This document shows, piece by piece, positions 1 to 10,404 of a stretch of 18,196 nt of DNA. The stretch's first letter is position 1. Each line of letters begins with the position of its first letter. The translations under genes were made by a program, and so were the position numbers. Source of the DNA: Cylindrobasidium torrendii FP15055 ss-10 (taxonomy: Eukaryota > Basidiomycota > Agaricomycetes > Agaricales > Physalacriaceae); assembly GCA_000934385.1 (NCBI GenBank), contig KN880738.1, positions 1 through 18,196 on the forward strand. Reading direction: 5' to 3'. Under the pieces are notes generated by a model. It searched no databases. It was not told the origin of the DNA and worked only from the letters and a program-made list of their open reading frames with translations.

Positions 1-1314
1 GTTGAGCTCATTTGAGAGCCATGAAGGTCTCTGTGGATCCCTTGACGGATATCCAGCCGATATCCAAGACGGCCCTCAACGGGTCCCGGCTCCCGCCAGG
101 ATGTCCATCTATCGTGTATTAGGCCCCCGGCGCGCTCAGCCCTCCCGCGGGATCTGGGAGCCGCCGATCATCCAGGACCGAGCGCGATCCGCGCTCCAAC
201 TCGAGCCACGGTGTAGTCTGCCGAATTGTCCTATGATTGTTTCGTAAGCATCTCGCTATAACGGGTTTATCAAGAACGAGGTATGTCCTTTTAGTCAGGC
301 GAGGTGACGAAAATGTGGATTCTTGGTTATGACTTCAACTTGCCTCGTAGACCGTAGAGCAGCCGTTTGCATCCTCGTCCGCGTCTCCGAATCCGTGCCG
401 AGGTTTATCGTCAGCTACCGTTGGGACGGATGTGTGTCTCTGGAGTGTGTTCACAGCGAGGCGCCTCCCAGTCCGCAGACGTCGCAATTAATCTGCGATC
501 CACCGCTGGCCAAGCCTCTGGCCGTAGCTTCATCAAGTCTTGAAGCTTGAAATTCAGAAACAGTTTTCGTGAGGAGAGCAAAAAAATTGAGGAGCAAAGA
601 CTGCGGTTACTTCGAGCGGTCTTGCCAACCGCGTACGAGGCGGCGCGTGCGACAGATCCCGCCGCTGCCAGTGCAAGTTGCCGGTTGAAATTTATTGGCG
701 ACCAGATGTCTCTTACCTCGACATAAAATGGCAGCAACAATTGTTAAAAAGTCGAGATACGTACAGGAGATGTTTGTTTTTGCTCCGATCCAATGCATGA
801 GCGCTGGGCGCTGGCTGCACACTACAGTCGGTGGCTTATTATGCAGGGACGGGATGTGCACCTCCGGGGAGTGGCGTACCACGGAAAAATTGGGCCGAGT
901 TGGACGCAAGGGTGGCTGGCAACCGGAAAGAAGAAAAATCAACGACAAGTTGCCTCAAGTTGCATAAACGAGGATCAATTATCGCGCGCATATTGCCAGG
1001 CCCTGGTCGTTCGCCAGGGACCAGCGTGGACAGTGGCAGAAACAGCATGGTTATTGGTAGCCATACGCGCGTGGAGAAAAAAAGTAATTTACATGAGGTC
1101 GCGGAGGGAATATTCAATTCGGCATGCGCCACGTTTCTCACAGAATCAGTGGAAAGCCGGGCCTGACTGCAGCTTGGCTTCGAGCCTTGTCTTTGACTGG
1201 CACAAATTCTGCGGCGACAGTCTCCCCCAAAGCTTGGCGACAAGTCTGCAACCAAGGGCCATATTCTCGGCGCATTCGCAGCTACTGACGTCTTGGACGA
1301 CGACGACTACCTCG
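1..1314. other. Upstream region of the MAPKKK gene, no convincing gene
   Basis: No gene is recognisable here. The first 240 bases are GC-rich. They include a 33-codon ORF at 21-122 (+) that starts MKVSVDPLTDIQ and ends at TAG; it could be a stray exon, but nothing supports it further. The region from about 550 to 1314 probably holds the promoter and 5' leader of the MAPKKK gene. The reading frame of that gene stays open upstream from 793 to 1314, but the implied peptide is rich in Trp, Cys and His and lacks the Ser/Pro-rich character of the protein proper, so I did not include it in the CDS. Confidence 0.5.
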
Positions 1315-4300
1315 ATGTCGGAGATCTCGCGCGCACGGCCGCGCCAGTTATACGTGATCAACCCCGACGAAGACAGTGAAGATGAGAAGAGAACCTACGC
1401 TGGGCCGTATGGGTCGGGCGTATACCCAACAAGCAGACCCCCAGCAGGTCGCTCGCAGCCGCCGGAGCCAGTGACGACCAGCGTACGGACGCGTCTACCC
1501 CGCTCGGGCCCATCGTCCCAATCACTATCATCACCCTCAACTACCAGCTCCCCAATCGTAGATGATATGCCGAACGGCGCCGACGAGCCCGCATTTTTTG
1601 CGAACCGTACAAAGCTCGGACATGGTCCCAAGTCGCCACTGCCACCGAAGCCGAACTATAGGCCTCAGCCTCAACCCCCGACGCCATCTGCTTCCTCTGT
1701 AACTCGCTCTCACGAGTCTCCAACGGCAGGGACGCCAGAGTCGTACACCTCGATGTCCGCCCTCTCTGATCGCATGAATATCCTGGTCACCGCGGACCTC
1801 GAGCGATTCATCAATGTCGAAATTTACGGGCAACCAGATGGGAGAGTCATTCGCGAGTGTATATTTTCAAAAGTGCGTATGCGTACTTCACCACGATGCA
1901 GCTATCTCATCTATTCCAGCTCAACATATCCGACGACGACCAATCGCGGTATTCAATATACAGGACGGAAATTGGAGAATTTGCATTGGGAAACGCCCTG
2001 TCCGACCAAGACCTGTTGGATCTCTGCAAACACAACGGCGACACAAGGGGCTCCCTCAAGCTCCTCGTCTCCCACTCCGAATCCAATGTACACAACACGC
2101 CGCCTCTGCCATCAGCCCCAAATAATGGAATGTTATCACCGTCAGCTACAACGGTCCCGCCGCCAGTACTACCCAGCTATCATTCGTCCGGATCGTGTGC
2201 GCCACTGCGACCCCGACGGCGCTCAAGGTCCCGGCATGGGAGTCTGTCCTCATCGAGCGAGCAGCTCAACCCGGATGTATCTGGTGGATACGAGGCGGAC
2301 GTTGACAATGCAACCGAGCGGGAGCCACCGCGTGCACTCCCAGTCGCAGAGCGAGCCATTCGCCCTCTGCCCCAGATCATCTCGCCCCAGTCACCTGGCC
2401 GCAGACCAAATGGCCCGCAGCGTGCGCGTTCGCCTTTGCCTTCAAGATCCAACACACCCTCTCCTCCCCCCGTCCTGCGGGCAACCTCTGAAGCTGTTGT
2501 TGTGCAAGATCGGTACGGTCACATACATCCAGCGCCGCCGCCGCCGCCGCTCATATCTCCCCTTCGGCCCAATTTTTCTGGTAATGACGAGGCCACTCTA
2601 ATTCCTCCGCCTCGCAGACATGTCCGTTCTGGTTCTGATGCTTCTGCGGATCGTGACCGCGAACGAGAACGAGAACGGGACTATCATGAAGAGACGCCAG
2701 TTACACGGTACCGAGGTCCCTCAACCAAGCTGGAGCCCTCTCGTCGACAGCGCAGCGGTGTGATTCCCCGTCGGACTGATAGCGAAGAAGTTCAGGAGCG
2801 TCCCGAGGCCTCATCGTCGGCGTATCCTCAACGACACAGCGACGAAATTGATCCTTCAGGACGGCCTGCACAGAAATCGCGAGGACCCAGGCATCAGACA
2901 CCCATTTCTCCCAATCGGTTTAAACCATTCTTACAACCTTCACAATATAACAGTCGAGGTCTGAACATCCCTCCCAAACCTCAGCATCCCCCACCCATGG
3001 CGCCCATGATAAATACCGATTTACGTGCTGGTCCCTCTCGCCCGTCCGGCCAGCAAGTGCCTGCAAACTATGTTGTAACATACAAGGCGGAAGAAAAGGG
3101 AGACCAAAAGGCTGGCTCATCCTCGCCCTCATCACCTTGGTCGCGGTCCATCAAGAGTGCCAAAAGCGTGGACTCACTCCGTGCGGCTTCCATCCCCTCT
3201 GCGCTGCAGCCCGGACGTCGTTCCAATGCATTGCCCATATCTCGGAATAATCCCAACCTCACGTTTGCGCCAAAAGTCCGCCCCTTACCAGCCAAAGGCT
3301 CGTCGCGTCCGTCAACTGCGACTTCAACGACAACCGCAGGTGGTACATTGTCCGCCAGCGCCGAGCCATATCCGCGTCCCCATTCTGCCCTGAGTGATGT
3401 CACGTCGACTTCGCCTACCAACAGATACCCTACCGCTTTTGCTGACTTTGCTTCAGCTGGATTCACAGCACCAGCTGCACCTGTAGTACGGTCGCGACCA
3501 TCAGACAGCACTTCTTCGCCGCCCCAAAGTCCTGTTACACCTGCTAGTCCTCGTCCATCTAGGGATCGTATGTTCACGCAGTCTCGCTCTTTCCTCGATG
3601 ACGAGCCAAGTTGGAATGACAAGGGCTTTGGCAGTAACGACGGTACGATCGTTGGGCACCCGCCCGAATTCAAATCTTTCCAGTCAATGCCTGCATCAGA
3701 CCAACGGTTGTCTTTCCCTCCTCAGACACCAAGCTATACAGCGTCGGAATATCGTGGTAGCGACTCTGACGATAGTCGCAGCGATTCTGAAGGAGGAGGA
3801 ACGATGGTCAGCATCTGGAATGTACCTCCTGCCGTACCCCAGCCAGTACCATCGCCAAACAGCAGACCCGTCCTGACTGTGGATGTCACAAATACGAACG
3901 GACAGACGGTTTCAATGCAGGGTCCGTCTACGAATTCTGCAAATCAGTCGTCCTCAGCGACAGCTGTTCCTCGACGGGCACGAGACCGTGGGAGCACATT
4001 TACGGAAATGGTTGGGACTTGGGCACCAAGACCACCGCCGGAGGATGTATATGAGCGGTTGGAGGAATTCTTTCCTGAACATGATTTGGACCGTCCTGTT
4101 ATCGAATCTGCTCACTCTGGAGGCACATCGCCCACTGCCGGCGAGGTTCTCCCGCCGCCTCCTCCTCCAGAGCAGGAGCCGCAAATTCCGTTCCCCGCCA
4201 CGTCGCCAGCGCCTCCTCCGTCTGGACGCGAACGCCTCGTGCGTAAGGGCAAGAAGTCGATTCGAGTTGTGGCGGAGGAGCAGAAGCGGAGACTTAGTCG

Positions 4301-5489
4301 TGTTGGTAAAGAGACGTCGGCCTTTAGCGCTGTCCTGCGCAGGAATACGAAGCTTTGGGGGAGCCGTGTAGAGGAGGTGCCCCCGGGGCCGACCCGGAAT
4401 CATGTCATTCCTGAATCGCCTTCTGGCGGGGCCAGTACGTTTGGCTCGGTTTTCGTACTCCTCTTGTGTCTGACGGTTTTGTAGCTACATTCAAATGGGT
4501 TCGGGGCGAGCTGATTGGCAGGGGTAGCTACGGGCGGGTTTATCTGGCCATGAACGCGATGACCGGAGAGGTGATTGCGGTCAAGCAGGTGGACGCGCCG
4601 CAGACGCTGAGTGACAAGAATGACTCGCGACAGACAACGGTTGTACAATCATTGAAGTTGGAAAGTGAGACGTTGAAGGACCTTGACCATCCGAATATCG
4701 TTCAGTACCTCGGCTTCGAGGAGACGCCGTCGCATCTTAGCATGTGTGTATTTGCATGTCCGTGTCTTCACCCATGTCACTGACGGGATTTGCTAGCTTC
4801 TTGGAGTATGTCCCGGGTGGCTCTGTAGCCAGCTGTTTGCAGAAGTACGGCGCGTTCAACGAGGATATCACGAAGTCGTTCACTGCCCAAATTCTCGATG
4901 GCCTAGAATATCTCCATTCTCGAGGTATCCTTCACCGAGTAGGTTCTAAAATCCATTGCAGGGAGTGTCTCGCTGAACACATTTGTAGGATTTAAAGGCC
5001 GACAACATCCTCGTCGAGACTTCAGGTGTCTGCAAGATCTCAGATTTTGGTATTTCAAAGCGGACGCAGGACAGCTTTGGAGGTGCCGAGACAGCGATGA
5101 AAGGGACAGTGTTCTGGATGGCACCGGAAGTTGTGAATCCTCAAGGCAAAGGGTACAACTTCAAGATCGATATTTGGAGCGTGGGATGTGTTGTGTTGGA
5201 GATGTGGGCAGGGACACGGCCATGGCAGGGGGACGAGATGGTAGCCGTGATGTTCAAGCTGTATCAGCTCAAGCAACCGCCTCCGGTTCCCGCCAATGTG
5301 TCTTTGTCAGAGTCTGCAGACGATTTCAGGATGAAATGCTTTGCTATGTACGTTTTTTTGTCTTATGAGCGACGGGCGGCACTGATGTGTTGTCACAGAA
5401 ATCCCGACGAACGTCCAACTGCGAAGGAGCTCAGGAAGCACCGATACCTGACCGTGAGCCCTGGCTGGAAATTCGAACCATTCGAGTAA
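1315..5489 (+). CDS. BCK1: BCK1/Mkh1-type MAP kinase kinase kinase
   Basis: Predicted exons are 1315-1872, 1920-4434, 4485-4743, 4797-4938, 4989-5347 and 5399-5489, giving 1307 residues. The C-terminal kinase domain (about 1027-1300) has the glycine loop GRGSYG (1036-1041), ATP lysine K1058 in AVKQV, the catalytic loop HRDLKADN with D1159, DFG with D1177, and APE at 1203-1205. The start of the domain (FKWVRGELIG) and GTVFWMAPE are typical of the fungal Bck1/Mkh1 family, which activates the MAPK kinase of the cell-wall-integrity pathway downstream of protein kinase C. Residues 154-236 form a conserved N-terminal module (NILVTADLERFINVEI to SLKLLV) that looks ubiquitin-like or RA-like. It is split by intron 1, which restores FSK/LNISDDD. 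Residues between about 240 and 1020 are low-complexity Ser/Pro-rich sequence with a polyproline stretch and an Arg-Glu/Asp run. The start at 1315 is the first ATG before the recognisable protein (MSEISRARPRQLYVINPDED); its Kozak context is weak. Confidence 0.9.
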
Positions 5490-6242
5490 AAGCCTACGTC
5501 CTGGTGATACCAACCCTGTCCTACGTTCTTACCTGCATGCATGTTACCTACATCAACTTCTTTCCCGTATCTGTATCTGTCCTTTTTCATAAACACTCAT
5601 TGACACTTGCACGCACATTTACACACATACAACACACATCTTTTTTTTTTTTACCACATTCACATCGCACTCTCCCTTTCTTTACGACCATACACATACG
5701 TACAGGTTTCCGTCCTTTTCTTGGTTCACTCTGACTTCCCACGACACGATCTATCTTCTCTCCCTCACTTTGTTTTCGCTGTTACAAGCTGTTAGTCTAG
5801 TGTCTGTCTCATTTTTCATTTTCCACTTGTCTTATACCATCTGTAGCCATCTATTAATGTCTAATGCATGCTGCTAAAGACAGAAATGCTGGAAGGCGGA
5901 GGATACTAGGCTTGCGAGGCGCCGGCTACGGTCTGTGGATGGACCGGGGGGTTCTGTCATGGGAGCCTCATGTGAGCGAACATGTTCTTGAAGAAGAATT
6001 CCCAGATTTTCAGTCTGATGCTTCATGTTACATTAGGTCGCAGTGGACTGGGCTGTGGTAGGACGCTTCGTATGAGGCTACAGTCTATGGCTCGACGAGC
6101 TCGAATATGAAGGTTTATGTAAGTTGTCAGTTCGGAATGATAGAGATCGGTAGTTTTGTTTTTGGGTTTCTGTCATACGAACCCGAAGTAAAGCAATACC
6201 CTAATTCCCCGCATGGCTCGTGGTCATCTGATGGAGTCCCAG
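5490..6242. other. Intergenic region: MAPKKK 3' UTR and upstream promoter of the small membrane-protein gene
   Basis: No gene is seen. The first 330 bases are strongly pyrimidine-rich on the plus strand and include a T12 run near 5641 and several CACATAC/CACACA stretches. They probably form the 3' UTR and terminator of the kinase gene. The second half is ordinary sequence leading into the TATA box at 6243. Confidence 0.5.
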
Positions 6243-6250
6243 TATAAATA
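6243..6250 (+). promoter_or_regulatory. TATA box of the small membrane-protein gene
   Basis: TATAAATA lies 61 bp before the predicted ATG at 6311. The leader between them is short and ends in a C/T-rich run (CCTCCTCCCCCTCCG). This is a textbook core-promoter spacing and supports 6311 as the true start of the gene that follows. Confidence 0.7.
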
Positions 6251-6310
6251 CGGGGAGTTGGCCTATCATAGCCCGCGTGGGTGCTTTCCTCCTCCTCCCC
6301 CTCCGTCATA

Positions 6311-7053
6311 ATGTCATCCCCCAAGTCCTCTCTGGTACAACGTTTCGTGGCTTGGGAGCCAACATATCTTGACGCACGGATTCTTCTTTACGCTCTCCTG
6401 GTGCGTTTTCTCTCTCTACCACATGAGTTTGTTTAACGGTAGTGAAGTGGCCGTGCTCTGCTGTGTTGTTGGGCTTGTCCGCGGAGCATTTGCATACATA
6501 TTCAGACCTGCTTGATGATCCTGGCTCTGTCGGTGCGTTTTACATCTCTCTATGCTCTCTTGCTAGAAATGACAATGGCTGCTGCAGAACCTATCGCGGC
6601 GGAGCTACTCGCCTCTTCCTGTCTGGCCGTTCTCTGGATCCCATTTGCGTACGTATGACACCCTCCAAGATTCTGTAACGGAGAACCTGATTGTGGTGGA
6701 CCGCAGTGTTGTCATGCTTCTTCGAGAGCGACGCTCTGCCCTGGCTATGAGCTACAACAAGCGTTTCTGGACAGAGTTCACCGGTCTTTTCATTCTGTTC
6801 ATCCTATACCTCGTTGGATCCTCCTACGCTGTCGTGCGTCTTTCTTCCACTCCTTTGTTGATGCCCTTTCTGAAGGATGAATGCGTAGGCTCATTGGCCA
6901 GGCGCACCATGGACAGAAGTCACTGCGTTCTCCTGGATCGTATGGGGCCTCAGCTTCTCAACGGGAATTCTCACCGTCATCGACAAGCTCTCTTCGAACC
7001 ATGCATCCCCTGGACCCGCGATGTCCCAAAGGCATTATGCACCAATGGCCTGA
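6311..7053 (+). CDS. MARVEL-like four-helix membrane protein
   Basis: Predicted exons are 6311-6400, 6448-6532, 6588-6648, 6707-6833 and 6889-7053, giving 175 residues. The start MSSPKSSLVQRFVAWEP is cytosolic. Helix 1 spans about 24-45 (ILLYALLWPCSAVLLGLSAE), helix 2 about 61-84, helix 3 about 103-121 (TGLFILFILYLVGSSYAV) and helix 4 about 131-151 (VTAFSWIVWGLSF). A positively charged loop RERR follows helix 2. This order resembles the small MARVEL-type membrane proteins that are numerous in basidiomycetes; their molecular role is mostly unknown. Intron 1 needs an AAG acceptor at 6447, because the nearer TAG at 6442 gives an immediate stop and lies too close to the TTTAAC branch site. Intron 2 could instead end at 6566 (34 bp), adding seven in-frame residues, but the 55-bp form fits the other introns better. 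The gene is convergent with the Cas1-type gene. Confidence 0.62.
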
Positions 7054-7315
7054 GCAATGAATGGAATGGAATGTGCAACGACCAATTCATGTTTCTGTGA
7101 ATGTAGCTGAAAATGTATACATACTACCCCTTGTCAAACTAGCCGTGCCCAATTAACAACCGCTGAAGCTCAAGTCCCACTTTCCACATACAAAAGCTGC
7201 ATTCAGAGGTCATCGACGCTGAATTATTCGCAGACCAAGTACAAGTAACAGCCGCTTTAGCGACAAGAGTCCATTCCATATCCATAAGTATCCAATCTAT
7301 AGTAAGTTGTCTGTT

Positions 7316-10079
7316 CTACCACAGCAAATTCAACATCCACATCACGCCCAACATCGCACCAAGCTTTGTCTTCAGGCCCGGCACCCACGGCACTTCTGCG
7401 CTGACCGCATCCTCCGGCGCCGCTAGTCTATCTAACCAGCGTCGTCCCGGCGTAGTTGGCGTCGTAGGCGGCGCATCAGGGCTCTCCGGCTTCTCTCCAT
7501 TCACCGTCACCATTGGGATCTCCTCCATTGGCTGCTGCTGTGTTGCAGGCGGCGGCATCGTCTGCCTCTCCTTCGGCTTTCCGTCACTGCACAACCACGC
7601 AGTCACTTCGCCCGTCGCCTGTGCAACCCAGTGCGAGACAAACACAAAGATGAGTGTTGTAAACACAAAATTGAGCGGTCTCCAGCGTGTCCCAGGGATG
7701 ACGAGCAAAACACCCTTGGTATCTCCCGCAAGCCAGAAGTGGTACTGGATGATGAACGTCTCGAGCGAGCACTTGCCAATGAACGCAAAAAGTCTAGAGG
7801 ATCCCGACCGTAGGATGGTACTGGCATTCCGCAGGACAGCAAACGCTAGCACAGGGAGGAACGACACATAGGGCTGCCATGCGTTGTATGTGAACTTGCT
7901 CTCCTGCGCGAGTTCGAACCCAAAGTACCAGATCATGACGACGGCAGAGGCGCCAATCGAACAACGCACAGCGAGTGGCCATTGCGGGTGGTCCGTGATT
8001 CGAAGCTCGCGTACTTTGATTGTGGCTATCGATGCGAGTACGCCGACCCACACAATCCACATATCGAGCTCGACGCGGAAGTCCCATTCCCGTGCCGACC
8101 ATTGAATCTTGAAGACGAGATTCAGGATGTCAAAGAGGCTTTCGAGGAGCCAGCCAGTTTTCATGAACCACGTCACAGCAGCCGAGGCAACGACTACCTT
8201 GGCCAGCAGGAAAGCTGTTCGATCGTTGTACTGAGGGAGAACGCCCATGGTTCCGTATATGATCAGATACCACATCGACACCAAAGGTGCGAAGTAGTAG
8301 GAGATGTAGTCTGTGTCCATAGTGTACGCCAGGACAACCGTGAGTAGATTCAGCCGAACGAGGATCTATATCGAAAATGAGCAGTCAGTGGGCTTGAGAG
8401 AAATTGGATCTCACCTGTGCCACACGCAGGAAGCCAAATTCACCCTTTTTGATATAGTATGTCGCATGCCCGTAGCCTGTCATGAACAGATACGCAGCTA
8501 CCAATACTCGTATTGGGTTGTAGATGCCTGAGATTTTGGACGCGCCCAGGTAATGATAGATCAGAATAGCGACTGCCCCAAGTTAGTAATCTGTAATGAT
8601 TGACAAGGGAAGAGAACGCACACTGCATCCACCCTTTCCATTCATCCGTTTGGTCACGGTTCAAGAACCCAAGGTCCTTGTCACCGCGCTTCACCGTAGC
8701 AACTCCAGCAACCAATGTGAGTATGCATAGGAACGCAAAAGTCCACGGATTCCAGTGTTTATGCTCCTTCAGCCAAAGATTGGACCTGTCCGCAAAGAAT
8801 ATGACGAGCAAGGACCCGCTGAATACAAGCCGAGGGATGTGCTCTGATTGTACTGTAGGTAGTTGCCGTAACCTCTGACCTAGAATAGCCAATGAGTAAA
8901 CATGTGTTCATGTCGAAGAGAGAACTGACCAACTGGCTGTGCCATGAACACAGATACTGGCCCCCACAGAGCCACTGCGAGTAGAAGAAGGGCGTGTACG
9001 ATTCGTGGACGAGGATATGGTCTGCAGCACGTCGAATCGAAAGGAAAGTGTTCGGGTAGGTGTTTGTTACATGCAAGATTGAGCAATACATTGGCTTGTG
9101 TCTTGACAATGGCGCTGGTATAGTGTAGCCCGTCGATAGTTTCCCTTGGGTCTATAATGTCGTTGAAGACGGAGGGGAAGGATACCGGGAAGACAGGTGG
9201 GGCGCGTCCACCAATGGCTGTATAGTAGCCTGCAAGTCCTGGGTGGAGGCGGTGGTACAAATCCGAGTTCATCGCGTCGATGTCGGAAGGGAGGATGGAT
9301 ATCGCTCTGTCGTGGGATAATTTGGAGGGAACGACTTGTTGCACGGGGAGGAGGACCACCTCGTCTGCAGGTCTGGCGCGGCTCATGCCTAAAGCCAAAG
9401 AGTTCAGGAGATGCTCCATCGTTGCCTCCCAGGTCGACATTCCACCGGATTGCTCTGCATGGCGCAGGTACCAGACGCCGGAACCTAGTACGAGCAGCGC
9501 AGGACGCTTGTTGCCGCGGTGGGTATCAGCTGCCAGGAATTCTCGCGTGTGTGTGCCGTTGAGGAAGGGATCCCAGTAGAACGACACCCGCACTCCCGAG
9601 GATGCAACCAAACGGTGGTCCGCGTGTTTCTGCTCGTCGTCCGGCGGGGCAGTCGGCAACGCCGCGTCCGCCAAGTTCGCGAAATGGAAGAACAACGAGC
9701 GCGTGACAGAATCGCCGACAAACACAAAGTCTTGGTTATGCGCGCACGATGCGACTTCTTTGGGTTTGTAGGTGTGGAGCATGCAGCCTGCGTCGGTCAG
9801 CGAGAGGAGTTCATCTGAAATATGAATGCGCTACGCACCATCTGGCTGCCACTGCTTTAGATTTCCATCTGCCCAGGTACCTTCGGAGAGCAGGGCTTGA
9901 CAATGGAGAGGATCCCACCAGTCTACAGCCGAAATGAGCTCTGGTATTCCGCTGGCGAACTTCCGCGACGCACCGAGGATAAAATAGCGCCCCACTCCAA
10001 TAGCCACCGCCAAGAACAGCGCTGCGAGGCCTGCATAGTTTGGCCACTGTGGGCTGATTTGAAAATTCGACCGTGCCAT
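7316..10079 (-). CDS. CAS1: Cas1/CASD1-type polysaccharide O-acetyltransferase
   Basis: Predicted exons on the minus strand are 10079-9839, 9787-8930, 8879-8622, 8572-8415 and 8365-7316, giving 854 residues. A signal-anchor helix lies at about 15-35. A lumenal SGNH/GDSL-like domain follows, with [10 protein letters not shown] (Ser107 as candidate nucleophile) and DGLH (Asp299 and His302 completing the triad). The second half is a multi-pass membrane region with EWKGWMQ, IYHY, GYGH and the conserved [15 protein letters not shown] near the C-terminus. This architecture defines the family of Cryptococcus Cas1, needed for O-acetylation of capsular glucuronoxylomannan, and animal CASD1, which acetylates sialic acid in the Golgi. 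The likely site here is the Golgi and the likely donor acetyl-CoA, but the acceptor glycan cannot be read from sequence. All four introns are 49-51 bp, with good branch sites such as ACTAACTT before exon 4. The gene follows the rhomboid gene on the same strand. Confidence 0.9.
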
Positions 10080-10404
10080 CGGCCAGTTACAACATCGAAG
10101 TCAAGAGGAAAAGGCAGACAGCAGCTTCGGCAAGGTGACCGGTGGTGATGGTTTGTTCCAAAGTAGGCTCTCCAGGAATAATCCGTTACGTAACATCCTG
10201 TGCTTAATTCTCGTTGCTCGGTCGCGGTACATTTCAGTGAAAGAGGAACAATGCCCCCGTGCAAACGAGCGTAAAAATTCAGGATTTACATAATTTGCAA
10301 ATGTCCGATGGGCGTAACAGTGGTATAACGATACATGGGGTAAGTAGTGGTAAATCGTGTCATAAAAGTGTAGAGTCCATGGCCAGGCAATGAGCATAAG
10401 GCCA
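10080..10404. other. Spacer between rhomboid 3' end and Cas1-type 5' end
   Basis: This 325-bp spacer separates two minus-strand genes. It should contain the rhomboid 3' UTR and the promoter of the Cas1-type gene. The only distinct element I see is the palindrome at 10185-10194. ORFs crossing it on the minus strand have no recognisable protein character. Confidence 0.5.
10185..10194. promoter_or_regulatory. GTTACGTAAC palindrome, candidate bZIP site
   Basis: A perfect 10-bp palindrome lies 106 bp upstream of the Cas1-type start codon. The core TTACGTAA is a known binding sequence for several bZIP factors, including Yap-like and PAR-type proteins. Its position in the promoter makes a regulatory role plausible, but a single site of this length could arise by chance. 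Confidence 0.35.

Noticed and set aside
21..122. 33-residue ORF at the window start
   Set aside because: The peptide looks plausible but is too short and has no context; it may be an exon of a gene lying outside the window, which cannot be decided here.
839..1255. 138-codon minus-strand ORF upstream of BCK1
   Set aside because: No domain, signal peptide or splice context supports it, and it overlaps other equally featureless frames.
3068..3673. 201-codon minus-strand ORF inside BCK1
   Set aside because: It is antisense to the Ser/Pro-rich coding exon, where codon bias commonly leaves long open antisense frames; no protein family is recognisable.
6645..7100. 151-codon ORF as a single-exon membrane protein
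   Set aside because: Only its first half encodes the hydrophobic helix; after 6833 the coding signal moves to another frame (WTEVTAFSWIVWG), with a clear GTGCGT...GTAG intron between.
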